64,000 bases of DNA, from assembly GCA_022180725.1 (NCBI GenBank), contig BQMO01000014.1:186001-250000 (forward strand), read 5' to 3'. Positions 42,236 to 50,781 of the stretch are shown here, in pieces (position 1 is the first letter of the stretch; each line of letters opens with the position of its first letter). Source of the stretch: Phycisphaerae bacterium (lineage in GTDB: Bacteria; Planctomycetota; Phycisphaerae; Phycisphaerales; UBA1924). The notes under the pieces were generated by a model. That model was given only the letters and a program-made list of their open reading frames with translations, did no database searches and was not told the DNA's origin. A program made the translations under genes and the position numbers.

Positions 42236-43035
42236 TGATCGACCATGTCGCGATGCTGCTGACCGCCGTGCTCGTCCAGGACGCCGCCCCTGACACCGCC
42301 CCGGCCGCGGGAAAATCGCTCCTTGATTACATCCGCGCGGGCGGGTTTCTCGGGTGGGTGCTGATCGGGCTGTCCGTGGCCGCGGTCGCCCTGGTGATCC
42401 TCAGTTTCATCAAGCAACGACGCGAGGCGTGGGCGCCTCGTGACGTAGTCGAGGCCCTGTCGCGGTACCTGAAGGACCATGACGTTGACGGCGCGCGGAA
42501 ATATTGCGCGGACCCGTCGGCCGAGTGTTTCCTGACGCGCGTCATTGGGACGGCCCTGGCGCGGTGTTCCCGCAGCACGTTCGGTTTCCTCGAACTTCGC
42601 TCGGCGATCGAAGAGTCCGGGCAGATCGAGGCCGACCGGCAGTATCGGCTCAATGACGGTCTGCAACTGATCGCGGCGCTCGGGCCGATGCTGGGTCTGC
42701 TCGGGACGGTCATCGGGCTGATCGGCGCGTTCGGGAGTCTGGCCGACTTCGAGGGGGCCGCGCGGTCGAAGCAGCTCGCGGGGTTCATGTCGCTGGCGTT
42801 GGTGAACACGGCGGAGGGCCTCGCGGTCGCCATCCCGTGCACGGCGTTCTACTTCTATTTCAAGCGGCGCGTCGACCGCCTCGCCACCGAGGTGGGGGAG
42901 ATCGCGGAAGTCATGGTGCTCCCGCTCGAGCACCGATCGGGCGACAAGCCCTCGCCCAAGCCGGCGACACGGCCACCCCAACCATCGGCCGCACGGGCAG
43001 TAGCCCCCGCGCCGCCGGGAGCCACGGCCCCATGA
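42235..43035 (+). CDS. exbB: MotA/TolQ/ExbB-type proton channel subunit
   Basis: A 266-residue channel subunit that with ExbD/TolR converts proton-motive force into motion. Three membrane helices: about 34-58 (WVLIGLSVAAVALVILSF), about 140-168 (LIAALGPMLGLLGTVIGLIGAF) and about 177-204 (MSLALVNTAEGLAVAIPCTAFY), with the family's LGLLGTV and TAEGLAVAIP signatures. A cytoplasmic loop lies between helices 1 and 2, and a Pro-rich cytoplasmic tail ends it. GGAGG lies upstream; TTG 42232 is an alternative start. Two ExbD genes follow at once with overlaps. Confidence 0.92.
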   Translation: MIDHVAMLLTAVLVQDAAPDTAPAAGKSLLDYIRAGGFLGWVLIGLSVAAVALVILSFIKQRREAWAPRDVVEALSRYLKDHDVDGARKYCADPSAECFLTRVIGTALARCSRSTFGFLELRSAIEESGQIEADRQYRLNDGLQLIAALGPMLGLLGTVIGLIGAFGSLADFEGAARSKQLAGFMSLALVNTAEGLAVAIPCTAFYFYFKRRVDRLATEVGEIAEVMVLPLEHRSGDKPSPKPATRPPQPSAARAVAPAPPGATAP

Positions 43036-43460
43036 GGTTTTCGCACCCCGAGCACGCCGAGGAGGCCGGCTTTGATCTCACCGCGATGATCGACGTGGTG
43101 ATGCTGCTGGTGTTGTTCTTCGCGTTTACGACGCAGTTCACGCGGACGCTCAACACGCCGATGGACCTTCCGCAGGAGCCCGGACAGAGCGCCAAATCCG
43201 GGCTGGCGACCCGGGCGGTCGTGGTCGACCTGACCCGCGAGGGCCGCACGGTGATCATGGGGAAGGCGGTCGATTCGGACTGGCTTGTGCAGACGCTGGC
43301 GCGCGACCTCCGGCAGGCCGGGGGGCCTGAACACCTCGATGTCATCGTGCGTGCGGATCGCCGGTGCGCCGCCGCGCACCTCAATGCGCTCGCCGGCGAC
43401 CTCACCCGGGCCGGCGTGCGGACGTGGAAGTTGGCCACCGCGCCCGAAGGAGGGCTATGA
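43032..43460 (+). CDS. exbD: ExbD/TolR-type protein, first copy
   Basis: A 142-residue partner of the proton channel. A short N-terminus leads into one membrane helix (about 16-40) with FDLTAMIDVVMLLVLFF; Asp21 sits at the position of the proton-carrying Asp of ExbD. The periplasmic part has the usual beta-alpha ExbD domain (VVVDLTREGRTVIMG, VIVRADRRCAAAHLNAL). ATGA overlaps on both sides indicate coupled translation with the ExbB and second ExbD genes. Confidence 0.9.
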   Translation: MRFSHPEHAEEAGFDLTAMIDVVMLLVLFFAFTTQFTRTLNTPMDLPQEPGQSAKSGLATRAVVVDLTREGRTVIMGKAVDSDWLVQTLARDLRQAGGPEHLDVIVRADRRCAAAHLNALAGDLTRAGVRTWKLATAPEGGL

Positions 43461-43879
43461 ACTTTGCACGGCGAACCGTGGCCCGCGGTCCGACGGCGAT
43501 CCCTCGTCTGCCGCTGGTGGCGTTCATCGATGTCATTCTGTTCCTGTTGCTGTACTTTGTCTTCGTGGCCGACCTGACGCCCGAAGAGCAGCACTTGCCG
43601 TCGGCCTTGAGGACCGAGGGGCCGGGGCAGGGGACCTCCAGCGGGCTTCTTCCCCAGGTCTTGTGGGTGGAGTCGGTGGGGGGGCGGGCACGGTACCGCA
43701 TGGGGGACCGGGTGATGGAGTCCCGCGCGTCGCTGGATGCGTTGCTGAACGGGCTGCCGAAGGCGGCGGGCCTGGTGGTGAAGGTCCAGGGCGATGTCTC
43801 GGTCGAGGCGGCGGCGAGCGCGCTCGCCTCGGGAAAGCAGGCCGGATTCTCGAAAATCAGTTATGTCCCCGCGCGATAG
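43457..43879 (+). CDS. exbD: ExbD/TolR-type protein, second copy
   Basis: A 140-residue ExbD-family protein, clearly different from the copy just upstream. The membrane helix (about 18-41) keeps IPRLPLVAFIDVILFLLLYF with Asp25, the conserved protonatable residue. The periplasmic domain is shorter on motif but ends in the same beta-alpha layout (GLVVKVQGDVSVEAAASAL). ExbD works as a dimer in ExbB pentamers, so two ExbD genes could form a heterodimer here (inference). It overlaps the following gene by 17 bases. Confidence 0.85.
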   Translation: MNFARRTVARGPTAIPRLPLVAFIDVILFLLLYFVFVADLTPEEQHLPSALRTEGPGQGTSSGLLPQVLWVESVGGRARYRMGDRVMESRASLDALLNGLPKAAGLVVKVQGDVSVEAAASALASGKQAGFSKISYVPAR

Positions 43880-46565
43880 ACCAATCCGACACGTCATGCT
43901 GGCGGCGATCATCGTGAGCGCGGCGGCCTGGACCCGTGCGCCCGCGCAGGAAGCCTCCCCCGTGGGTGATGGAGCGTTGGAGATGTACCTCGCGGAGCGA
44001 GGTCTGACCGGCCCGCTGGCGGCGCACCTTCGGCGGCGATTGAGCGAAGGCTCGCCCGAGGAGAAAGTCGCGGCCGCGGAGGCGCTGGGCCGGCTGTACG
44101 TGCGCATGCTTTCGACCGCTACGGCCCCCGCCGCACGCCAGGAACTCGAAGCGCAGAGCCGCGACCTTCTCCGCACGGTGCCCGAGGCCGAGTCGTTCGA
44201 ACTGCGGATCGACCTGGCCAAGGCGACGTACGTGCTGGTTGAGGAAATCGTGGAGCGAAGCCGGCTGCACATGGCGCGGCCCGACGAGCGGGCCGAGGCG
44301 CAGCGGGTGCTTGCGCAGGTGACGCCGATCTTTGAGGACCTGGCGCTGAAGTTGCACCGGCGTGTGGAGATGCTCGAGAAGCGCGAGCCGGGGGCCCGCG
44401 ACGCCGAGGTGGATGTCATCCGGGAGCAGTTGGGCGAAGCCCGGCGGCTGCGCTCGCTGGCGCGCTACTACGCGGGCTGGGCGGGGTACTACACCGCGCT
44501 GACGACGGCTACGCCGCGCCGTGCCGGGAAGGCGATGGAGGACTTCGGGGCCATTCTCAACGCCGTCCCGGGCAAGCCGGCCAGTCTGGAACGACTGCCG
44601 CGCGACCTGCTTCGCTACGAGCACGTCGCGCGCGCAGCGCTCGGGTGCGCCTTGTGCGCCTCCATGCTGGGGAACCACGTCGAGGCCGAGCGATGGCTCG
44701 ATGCCGTGGAGCAGGCGGAGGGGGTCCCGGAGCCGGTGGCGGCGCAGGTCTTTTCGCGTCGGCTCGTGGTGTCCGCGGCGGCGAGTCAATGGGCTGATAT
44801 TGAGATGCGGGTCAAGCGGCGTCGGCAACCTCTTCCGGGTGAGCCGGTCGCGCGGCTGTCCATCGCCGAGGCGCGTCTCGTCGCGGTGTACGCGCTCGAC
44901 GCCGCACGCGACACGAACATGCGTGCGGGGCTGCGGACAGTCGCGGAACGTCTGGCCCAGACGGCGCTGGGCGACCTGGTGGAAGCGGGCGAAGTCTCCC
45001 ACGTCCTCGACCTTGTGCGCGAGTACGGCACGGCGCCGATCGGCGAGAAGGGCTTCATCGTCACCTACGTGCGGGGGTTGCAGGCGTACGAGAAGGCACG
45101 CGACGCGCACCGGGCGGCGGGCCTCCCCGACGAGCCCGCGACCGACGCCGCGGTCACGAATCAGTATCGGGAGGCTGCGCAACTGTTCGCCGCCGCCGCG
45201 ACGAGCGACGACGTGTCGCGCTTCGTCATGGAATCGGCCAAGGCCGGGGTGCGGCACGGGCTGTCGTTGTACTACGCGGGCGATTTCGTGGCGGCGGCCG
45301 CCGTATTGCAGCGGGTGGCCGAGTCCACGGGCGATGCGGTCGTTCGCCGCGACGCCCTGTGGTACGCGATCGTGGCGCTGGATCGATCGGTGGAGGCGGG
45401 CCGCGCGTCGCAGATCGAGCCACGCGATCGGCTCGCGACCCTGTACCTGCAGCAGTATCCGGGGACGGAGAATGCCGCCCGGCTTCTCCTGCGCCAGGCC
45501 CGCGCCGACAAACTCTCCGATGCCAAGGCGGTGGAGGTGCTGCTCGCGCTCCCGGCGGACTCACCGCTGTACGAGTCGGCGCGGCGGCAGGCGGCGCGCA
45601 TGCTGTACGCCCTGTACAAGCGTGCCGGCCCGTCCGATCGCGACTTTGCCGCGTTGCGATTCGCCGAGGTGGCCGAGCAGGTGCTTCGTCTGGAGCAGGC
45701 GCGGGCGCTCGGCGGGCGCGACGAGCCGGCCCGAGAGGCCGCGCTGGCCGTGGTCCTCCGCGTGCGGCAGCTCGCCGACGCGCTGCTGAGCACGACAACG
45801 CCGGATGTCTCGCGGGTGGAGGCGGCGCTCGCGGCGCTCGCGGCGGTCGAGCGCGAACACGCCCTGGACCTGCGCGAGCTCGACGCCGAGATCGAGTTTC
45901 GCCGGCTCCAGATGGCGCTCGCGCGTGGGGATGATGCCCAGGCTCGACGATGCCTGGATGTTCTCCGTGGCGCGTCGGGTCCCTACGCCCGGACCGCGGA
46001 CCGGCTGATGTACCGCCGGGCGCTTTCGCTCTGGAGGGCCGCCGCCGAGGTACGCCATGCGCGCGACGTGTCGGCGTATGGGCTGCGTGTGCTCGAGGAA
46101 CTCGAGGCGGGCGGCGCTGCGGCGGGTGAACCGACGGTCGTGGCGCTGCGCGACGCGATCGCGGAGGCCGCCGCCGCCGTGTTCCGCGACGACGGGTCGG
46201 CCATGCACCGCGACCTGGCGCTCCGGCTTGATACGGCCCAGCTGGCTTCGGGGCATCGCACCGCGGCAAGTCTCCGGCGGCTCGCGGAGTTTCAGGAAAC
46301 GACGAGCAAGCCGACCGAGGCGCTGGCGGCGTGGCAGGAGTTGCTCCTGGCCCTTCCCGCGGGGAGCGACGCCTGGTTCGAGGCGCGGTATCACTCGCTG
46401 CGGCTGCTCATCGCCGCCGGGGCGCCGCAGGCCCTCGACGTGTTCACGCAGTTCAAAGCGATGTACCCGGACCTTGGCCCTGAGCCGTGGCGGTCACGGT
46501 TCGCCGAGCTCGACCTGGTGCTCAAGGGCGTCGCGCCGCCAGTGAAGAGCGGGGGTGGCTCATGA
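43863..46565 (+). CDS. Large exported alpha-helical repeat protein
   Basis: A 900-residue protein not assigned to a family. The start carries a signal sequence (hydrophobic core at about 12-24, ending TRAPAQ); translation may begin at ATG 43863 or ATG 43896. The rest is almost wholly alpha-helical with tetratricopeptide-like helix pairs, for instance GLSLYYAGDFVAAAAVLQRV at about 460-480 and LRRLAEFQETTSKPTEALAAW near 800. It is probably a periplasmic scaffold. The beginning overlaps the second ExbD gene and the end overlaps the next gene by ATGA. Confidence 0.7.
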   Translation: MSPRDRPIRHVMLAAIIVSAAAWTRAPAQEASPVGDGALEMYLAERGLTGPLAAHLRRRLSEGSPEEKVAAAEALGRLYVRMLSTATAPAARQELEAQSRDLLRTVPEAESFELRIDLAKATYVLVEEIVERSRLHMARPDERAEAQRVLAQVTPIFEDLALKLHRRVEMLEKREPGARDAEVDVIREQLGEARRLRSLARYYAGWAGYYTALTTATPRRAGKAMEDFGAILNAVPGKPASLERLPRDLLRYEHVARAALGCALCASMLGNHVEAERWLDAVEQAEGVPEPVAAQVFSRRLVVSAAASQWADIEMRVKRRRQPLPGEPVARLSIAEARLVAVYALDAARDTNMRAGLRTVAERLAQTALGDLVEAGEVSHVLDLVREYGTAPIGEKGFIVTYVRGLQAYEKARDAHRAAGLPDEPATDAAVTNQYREAAQLFAAAATSDDVSRFVMESAKAGVRHGLSLYYAGDFVAAAAVLQRVAESTGDAVVRRDALWYAIVALDRSVEAGRASQIEPRDRLATLYLQQYPGTENAARLLLRQARADKLSDAKAVEVLLALPADSPLYESARRQAARMLYALYKRAGPSDRDFAALRFAEVAEQVLRLEQARALGGRDEPAREAALAVVLRVRQLADALLSTTTPDVSRVEAALAALAAVEREHALDLRELDAEIEFRRLQMALARGDDAQARRCLDVLRGASGPYARTADRLMYRRALSLWRAAAEVRHARDVSAYGLRVLEELEAGGAAAGEPTVVALRDAIAEAAAAVFRDDGSAMHRDLALRLDTAQLASGHRTAASLRRLAEFQETTSKPTEALAAWQELLLALPAGSDAWFEARYHSLRLLIAAGAPQALDVFTQFKAMYPDLGPEPWRSRFAELDLVLKGVAPPVKSGGGS

Positions 46566-49303
46566 CCACTTCCGGCTTTGAATCGATCCGGCGGCTACTC
46601 GGTGATGGCGTGATGTCGGACGATCCGCGCTCGCTGCTCGGGTTGGGGGTGGGGCCGATCTCGGATGAGGCCGTCATTGCCGCCCTGCGCGCCCGGGTGC
46701 AACGTCTGGCCGACCATCCTGAATCAAACACACTGGAGGCCGACGAGGTTCGTCTGGCGCTGCATGCGGCCGCGGCACGACTGCTCGAAACCGACACGAC
46801 CCCGGACGCCACGACGGCGAGTTCCACGCCCGCCTTCGAGGCGAGCATCGCGCGGGTCCTGGCGGCGACCGGCGGGTGGAACCGCGAATCGATGCGACGG
46901 CTTTCGATGCTCGCCAAGGCGCAAGGCGTCGAAGGTGAGGCGTTGGTGCGGCATCTCGCGCTGCTCAGCCACGGATCGGTCCCCGCGGCGGGGCGTATCT
47001 CCTCGCCTGGGATACCGGGAACGCCTGTTCCGGACGCCATCACGTTGCCCGAGCAGCGCGATCCTGTTGCAGGGCTGCTCAGGCCGATGTTGCTGCTGAT
47101 CGGCCTCGGTGTCGTGGGCATCGGGGTGCTCGCATGGGGCCTCGCGGTGCTGCTCCGGCCCGCCGTGACGCCTTCGCCGGCGACCGTACCGCAAACGCCC
47201 GCGGGGGGCGATGTTGCGCGTGACGGCCCGCGCGAGTTGTTCCCGGCCCCCCCCACGAGTGTCTCCGGCACAAGGCCTCGCGTCATCGACCCCGCCTCGC
47301 CCGGACGCGTGGGGGATTTCACCGATCTGATACGGGCCGTGTCCGTCGCCTCGCGCGGGGTCGAGATCGATCCCGAGGCGGCGTTTGCACAGTTTGAGTC
47401 GGCGTTTGTATCGATGAGCCGTGAATGGCCCCGGGCGGGGACCGAGGCCATGATCGCCGGGCAGAGCGCCGTACTCGAGTTTCTGTACGCGGCGTCGAAT
47501 GACGCGGCCCGCGGCGTCCGGGCGGTTGACCTGATCGCCACGGGCAGCCGTGTGATGAACCGTCGCGAGCCGCTCAAGCCGGACGAGATCGGACCCGCGG
47601 CGTGGTCCTGCGGGGTCTTGACGCGACTTCTGCGGGAGCGGGATCTGCCGTCGCTGGTTCGGGAACGAGTCCGGGACCGATTTGCCGGCGCGTTCGGCGA
47701 CCTGGGCGGGCCGCAGGATGCCAGTTTTCAGTCCGGCGTGACGTCGGTGCTGGCGGCGATGCCGCCGCGATTGCTTCTCCCGCCGACGCCGTACGAGGAC
47801 GCGGACGCGAAACGGGCCGCCGCCGGTTGGGAGGCCTGGATCGCGACGATCGACGCCGTCGATTCATCCGAAGGTCGGCTGCGTGAGGCGCTGGTTGTCC
47901 AGGCGTTGGAGAGGCTGCTGTTAGAGGCGCCCGAGCCGATCGCGAGCCGACCCGTCTTCGACGCGGTGGCGCAGTTGACCGCGGCGCTGCGCTGGCGCGC
48001 GGGCGATGAGTCACGTCGCGCGCTGCTGCGGTGGTTCTCGATGGCGTCCATCTCGTCCATCGATCTCCACGCGGTGACGTCGACGCTGGCGACGAAGACC
48101 GCGGCCGAGGGGGTCGATTACACGATGGTCTTGACGCTGGCGGGCGGCGACGCGGCCCGTACGGAGTTGCGAGACCGCTACGCCGCGGTGTGGGCGATGT
48201 CGCGCACCGCTTCTCGGTCGGAGTTGCTCGAGCGCTGGCTCGAACGGGTGGAGTCCGTGCGGGCCACCGAAGGCGACCCCGCCCTCGCCCCCGCGACCCA
48301 TCTGGCGGAGGCGGTGACGTTGGCCCGGCTGAACGAGGCGGCGGCGATGCTCTGGGCGGGTGAAACCGCGGGCGTGCAGGATGTTCTGGACCTCGGGGCG
48401 TTGACGCCGCCCGGACCCAACTCGTCGATCGGCAATCGCCCGGCGCTGGGGCTGACCGAGGCCGGGCCAACGACAAGCACCTGGGCCGTTCGGTACCTCG
48501 CCGCGGGCCAGGCGATTCCACCGCGTCGGGAGATTCTCGCGCAGGTCGGGCAGGTGCTGACACCGATCGAGGCGGACATTCTCGCGTCCGAGGCCGTCCG
48601 CGGGGCGCCCGTGCAGGTTCGGCAGGATGCGAGGGCTCTCGTCCAGAAGTTTTCAACGCAACCGGCGATCGTCAACGCGCTGCTCGAACTCGGGCCGACG
48701 ATGCCGGCGACGCGGGAGAACACGGAACTGATCCGGCTGGTCACAGGCCAGCCGATCCCCGTGCCGCGAGATCCGGGCTGGCGCGTGGCGGTGCGACGGG
48801 CGTTGGTGGCGCGGCTTCTCGACGTGCTCGCGGACCAGGCGGAGTATGGGTTCATGGACGCGGCCAGCGCGGACCTGGCCGAGTCGTACCGCGGACGGCT
48901 TCTGCGACCGGGGCAGAGTCGCACCCGGGGTGATGGCTCGGCCCCCCCTGCCGAGGTCTCGGCGGCGGCGTATCGCGAACGGCTGCGGTTGGAGGCCGAG
49001 GGATTGCTCGTCACCTCGCCGATGCACACGGCGCTGGGGGAGTTGGACACACGCCGCGTGGCACGCGGGCGGATCGCGACGGGCCGCGTGCAGGAGTTCG
49101 CGGTCGAGCAGCTCGGCGTCGTCGAGTTGCTCGCGTACATCGTCGGGGCCGAGAAGCCCGGGGCGTCTCGCGAGATCGTGGCCTGCCTCCGGGCCTTGGA
49201 TGATTCCCGTCGGAGCGCCCGCCACGTCTACGAACAAGTTCACGCGGCGGAGCGCGCGATGCTCGTGCTCTGGCGGCTTCGCGCGGGAGAAATGCCGTCA
49301 TGA
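46562..49303 (+). CDS. Large membrane-anchored protein of unknown function
   Basis: A 913-residue protein I do not recognise. The first ~165 residues are cytoplasmic and helical (RSLLGLGVGPISDEAVIAALRARV), one membrane helix lies at about 181-205 (LLLIGLGVVGIGVLAWGLAVLL), and about 700 mostly helical residues follow on the periplasmic side. No catalytic motif is seen. It overlaps both neighbours by ATGA. Within the operon it looks like a structural component bridging cytoplasm and periplasm. The N-terminal part recalls the small helical domains planctomycetes place ahead of membrane anchors, but this is only an impression. Confidence 0.65.
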   Translation: MTTSGFESIRRLLGDGVMSDDPRSLLGLGVGPISDEAVIAALRARVQRLADHPESNTLEADEVRLALHAAAARLLETDTTPDATTASSTPAFEASIARVLAATGGWNRESMRRLSMLAKAQGVEGEALVRHLALLSHGSVPAAGRISSPGIPGTPVPDAITLPEQRDPVAGLLRPMLLLIGLGVVGIGVLAWGLAVLLRPAVTPSPATVPQTPAGGDVARDGPRELFPAPPTSVSGTRPRVIDPASPGRVGDFTDLIRAVSVASRGVEIDPEAAFAQFESAFVSMSREWPRAGTEAMIAGQSAVLEFLYAASNDAARGVRAVDLIATGSRVMNRREPLKPDEIGPAAWSCGVLTRLLRERDLPSLVRERVRDRFAGAFGDLGGPQDASFQSGVTSVLAAMPPRLLLPPTPYEDADAKRAAAGWEAWIATIDAVDSSEGRLREALVVQALERLLLEAPEPIASRPVFDAVAQLTAALRWRAGDESRRALLRWFSMASISSIDLHAVTSTLATKTAAEGVDYTMVLTLAGGDAARTELRDRYAAVWAMSRTASRSELLERWLERVESVRATEGDPALAPATHLAEAVTLARLNEAAAMLWAGETAGVQDVLDLGALTPPGPNSSIGNRPALGLTEAGPTTSTWAVRYLAAGQAIPPRREILAQVGQVLTPIEADILASEAVRGAPVQVRQDARALVQKFSTQPAIVNALLELGPTMPATRENTELIRLVTGQPIPVPRDPGWRVAVRRALVARLLDVLADQAEYGFMDAASADLAESYRGRLLRPGQSRTRGDGSAPPAEVSAAAYRERLRLEAEGLLVTSPMHTALGELDTRRVARGRIATGRVQEFAVEQLGVVELLAYIVGAEKPGASREIVACLRALDDSRRSARHVYEQVHAAERAMLVLWRLRAGEMPS

Positions 49304-50286
49304 ACCGTGCCGCCTCCATCGTCGCGATGGTCCTCTTCGCCCTTCACGCCGGGTCGCAGACGCTTCCCGAGAACGCGGGTGAGCCCGAATCGCTCGTGCA
49401 GACTCACCAGGCCGCGCTCGGGGCCTTATCGCCGGAAAACCCCGAGGCCTATTTCCTTCTCGGCGAGGAGATCGCCGATGGGCGGCTGACCACCGAGCGG
49501 CGAGTGTTGGCCGGAACGCTCTTCGTATTGACCATGGAACTCGATCGGATCAGGCCCCGGGGCGGACGCCTCGCGGCGTCGGCGTGCATCGCGCTGGCCG
49601 ACCTTACCCGGAGCGACACCGATCGGCGCTGGCTCGGTGCGTTGGCGGAGGCCTTCGATCCCGCGCACGCTGCGGTCGAATGGGCGCAGCCGGCCCCGCC
49701 CGAAACGGACGATGCCGAGGGCTATCAGGTCGCCACGACCCTCGGGCTTGTCCGTTCGGGAGATGGTGTCCGAGCGCGGCAGCAACTCGCCAGGCCGGGG
49801 GGTCGAGCCGCCTTGCTGCGGTACGACGCGCTCCTGTCGCGGCTCGGGGCGGGCACCGCCTCGGCAGTTCTTCGAGAGGCCGAGCGATGGCCATGCCCGG
49901 AGTGTGGCAATCAACGTCTCTCGAAGCGTGCTCGTCCTGACACGCCCGACGGCCGCGTCTGCTTCCACTGCCTCGGCAACCCCGGGCCGAAACTCTCCGC
50001 CGACGAACTTCTCGCGCAACTCCGGGTTGAATCGTGGCTACTCCGCGGGTCGCAGCGGTCGTGGGCGGCTCAGATCGTCCTCGACGACGGCGCCCCGCTC
50101 CAGGACCCCGACCCCTCAGGCGTGGCGAAGGTCTTCGGGGTCGATCCCAAGGCGTTTTATTGGCGGAACGGGCGATGGTGCCGTACTCCTGACTGCTCGA
50201 ACCCGGAAGAACCCGCGACGCCCCCGGCCAAGCCCGACCCGAACCCGCCCAAGACGCCCATCCCTGCCGGGGTCTCTGGTTCATAA
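49300..50286 (+). CDS. Exported protein with internal C4 zinc ribbon, end of VWA-ExbBD operon
   Basis: A 328-residue exported protein: signal peptide at about 1-19 (MVLFALHAGSQ), a helical region, then CPECGN and CFHCLGN at about 198-224, together a C4 zinc-ribbon-like site, unusual for a protein sent to the periplasm. The C-terminus has VFGVDPKAFYWRNGRWC and a Pro-rich tail. No family is recognised. It overlaps the preceding gene by ATGA and closes the operon. Confidence 0.65.
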   Translation: MNRAASIVAMVLFALHAGSQTLPENAGEPESLVQTHQAALGALSPENPEAYFLLGEEIADGRLTTERRVLAGTLFVLTMELDRIRPRGGRLAASACIALADLTRSDTDRRWLGALAEAFDPAHAAVEWAQPAPPETDDAEGYQVATTLGLVRSGDGVRARQQLARPGGRAALLRYDALLSRLGAGTASAVLREAERWPCPECGNQRLSKRARPDTPDGRVCFHCLGNPGPKLSADELLAQLRVESWLLRGSQRSWAAQIVLDDGAPLQDPDPSGVAKVFGVDPKAFYWRNGRWCRTPDCSNPEEPATPPAKPDPNPPKTPIPAGVSGS

Positions 50287-50303
50287 GGCGCCTACGTCCG
50301 CCT

Positions 50304-50309
50304 AAACTC
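50304..50309 (+). promoter_or_regulatory. Possible -10 (TAAACT) for the tRNA-binding protein gene
   Basis: TAAACT lies 37 bases upstream of ATG 50347, in the 60-base gap after the VWA-ExbBD operon. A GAGG precedes the ATG, so this gene would have a short leader. Confidence 0.3.
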
Positions 50310-50346
50310 GCCGCAGGATCACCGCCACGAGCGGCCCGAGGACCCC

Positions 50347-50769
50347 ATGACCACACCACCACCCGCACCCACCGCACCCACCACCGCCACGCCAGCCCCG
50401 ACCGGGGTGCAGTCCAAGCCCACGATCACGTTCGACGAGTTCGCCAAGGTCGATCTCCGCGTGGCGAAAGTGCTCACCTGCGAGCCGCACCCCAGCGCGG
50501 ATCGTCTCTGGAAACTGCAGGTCGACGACGGCTCGGGCGTACCCCGGCAGATCTGCGCGGGCATCCGCCAGCACTACACGCCCGAGCAGCTCGTCGGGCA
50601 GCGGATCATCATCGTGGCGAACCTGCAGCCGCGTCAGATTCGGGGCGAAGCTTCCAACGGGATGCTGTTGGCCGCCAGCGACGCGCCCAAGGGCCAGCCC
50701 GACAGCGAACGCCGGGTCATCGTGTTGACCACGCTCAGCGACATTCCGCCGGGTTCGATCGTGTCCTGA
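50347..50769 (+). CDS. tRNA-binding domain protein (MetRS beta/CsaA type)
   Basis: A 140-residue OB-fold protein. After a Pro/Thr/Ala-rich N-terminus, residues from about 28 show the EMAP/tRNA-binding pattern: ITFDEFAKVDLRVAKVL, HPSADRLWKLQVDDG, QICAGIRQHYTPEQLVGQ, VVANLQPRQIRGEASNGMLLAA. This is the domain found as the C-terminal dimerisation module of methionyl-tRNA synthetase and as free-standing CsaA or MetG beta subunits. It most likely works with a MetRS that lacks the module (inference). Confidence 0.88.
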   Translation: MTTPPPAPTAPTTATPAPTGVQSKPTITFDEFAKVDLRVAKVLTCEPHPSADRLWKLQVDDGSGVPRQICAGIRQHYTPEQLVGQRIIIVANLQPRQIRGEASNGMLLAASDAPKGQPDSERRVIVLTTLSDIPPGSIVS

Positions 50770-50781
50770 TCCGGGCGTGGG

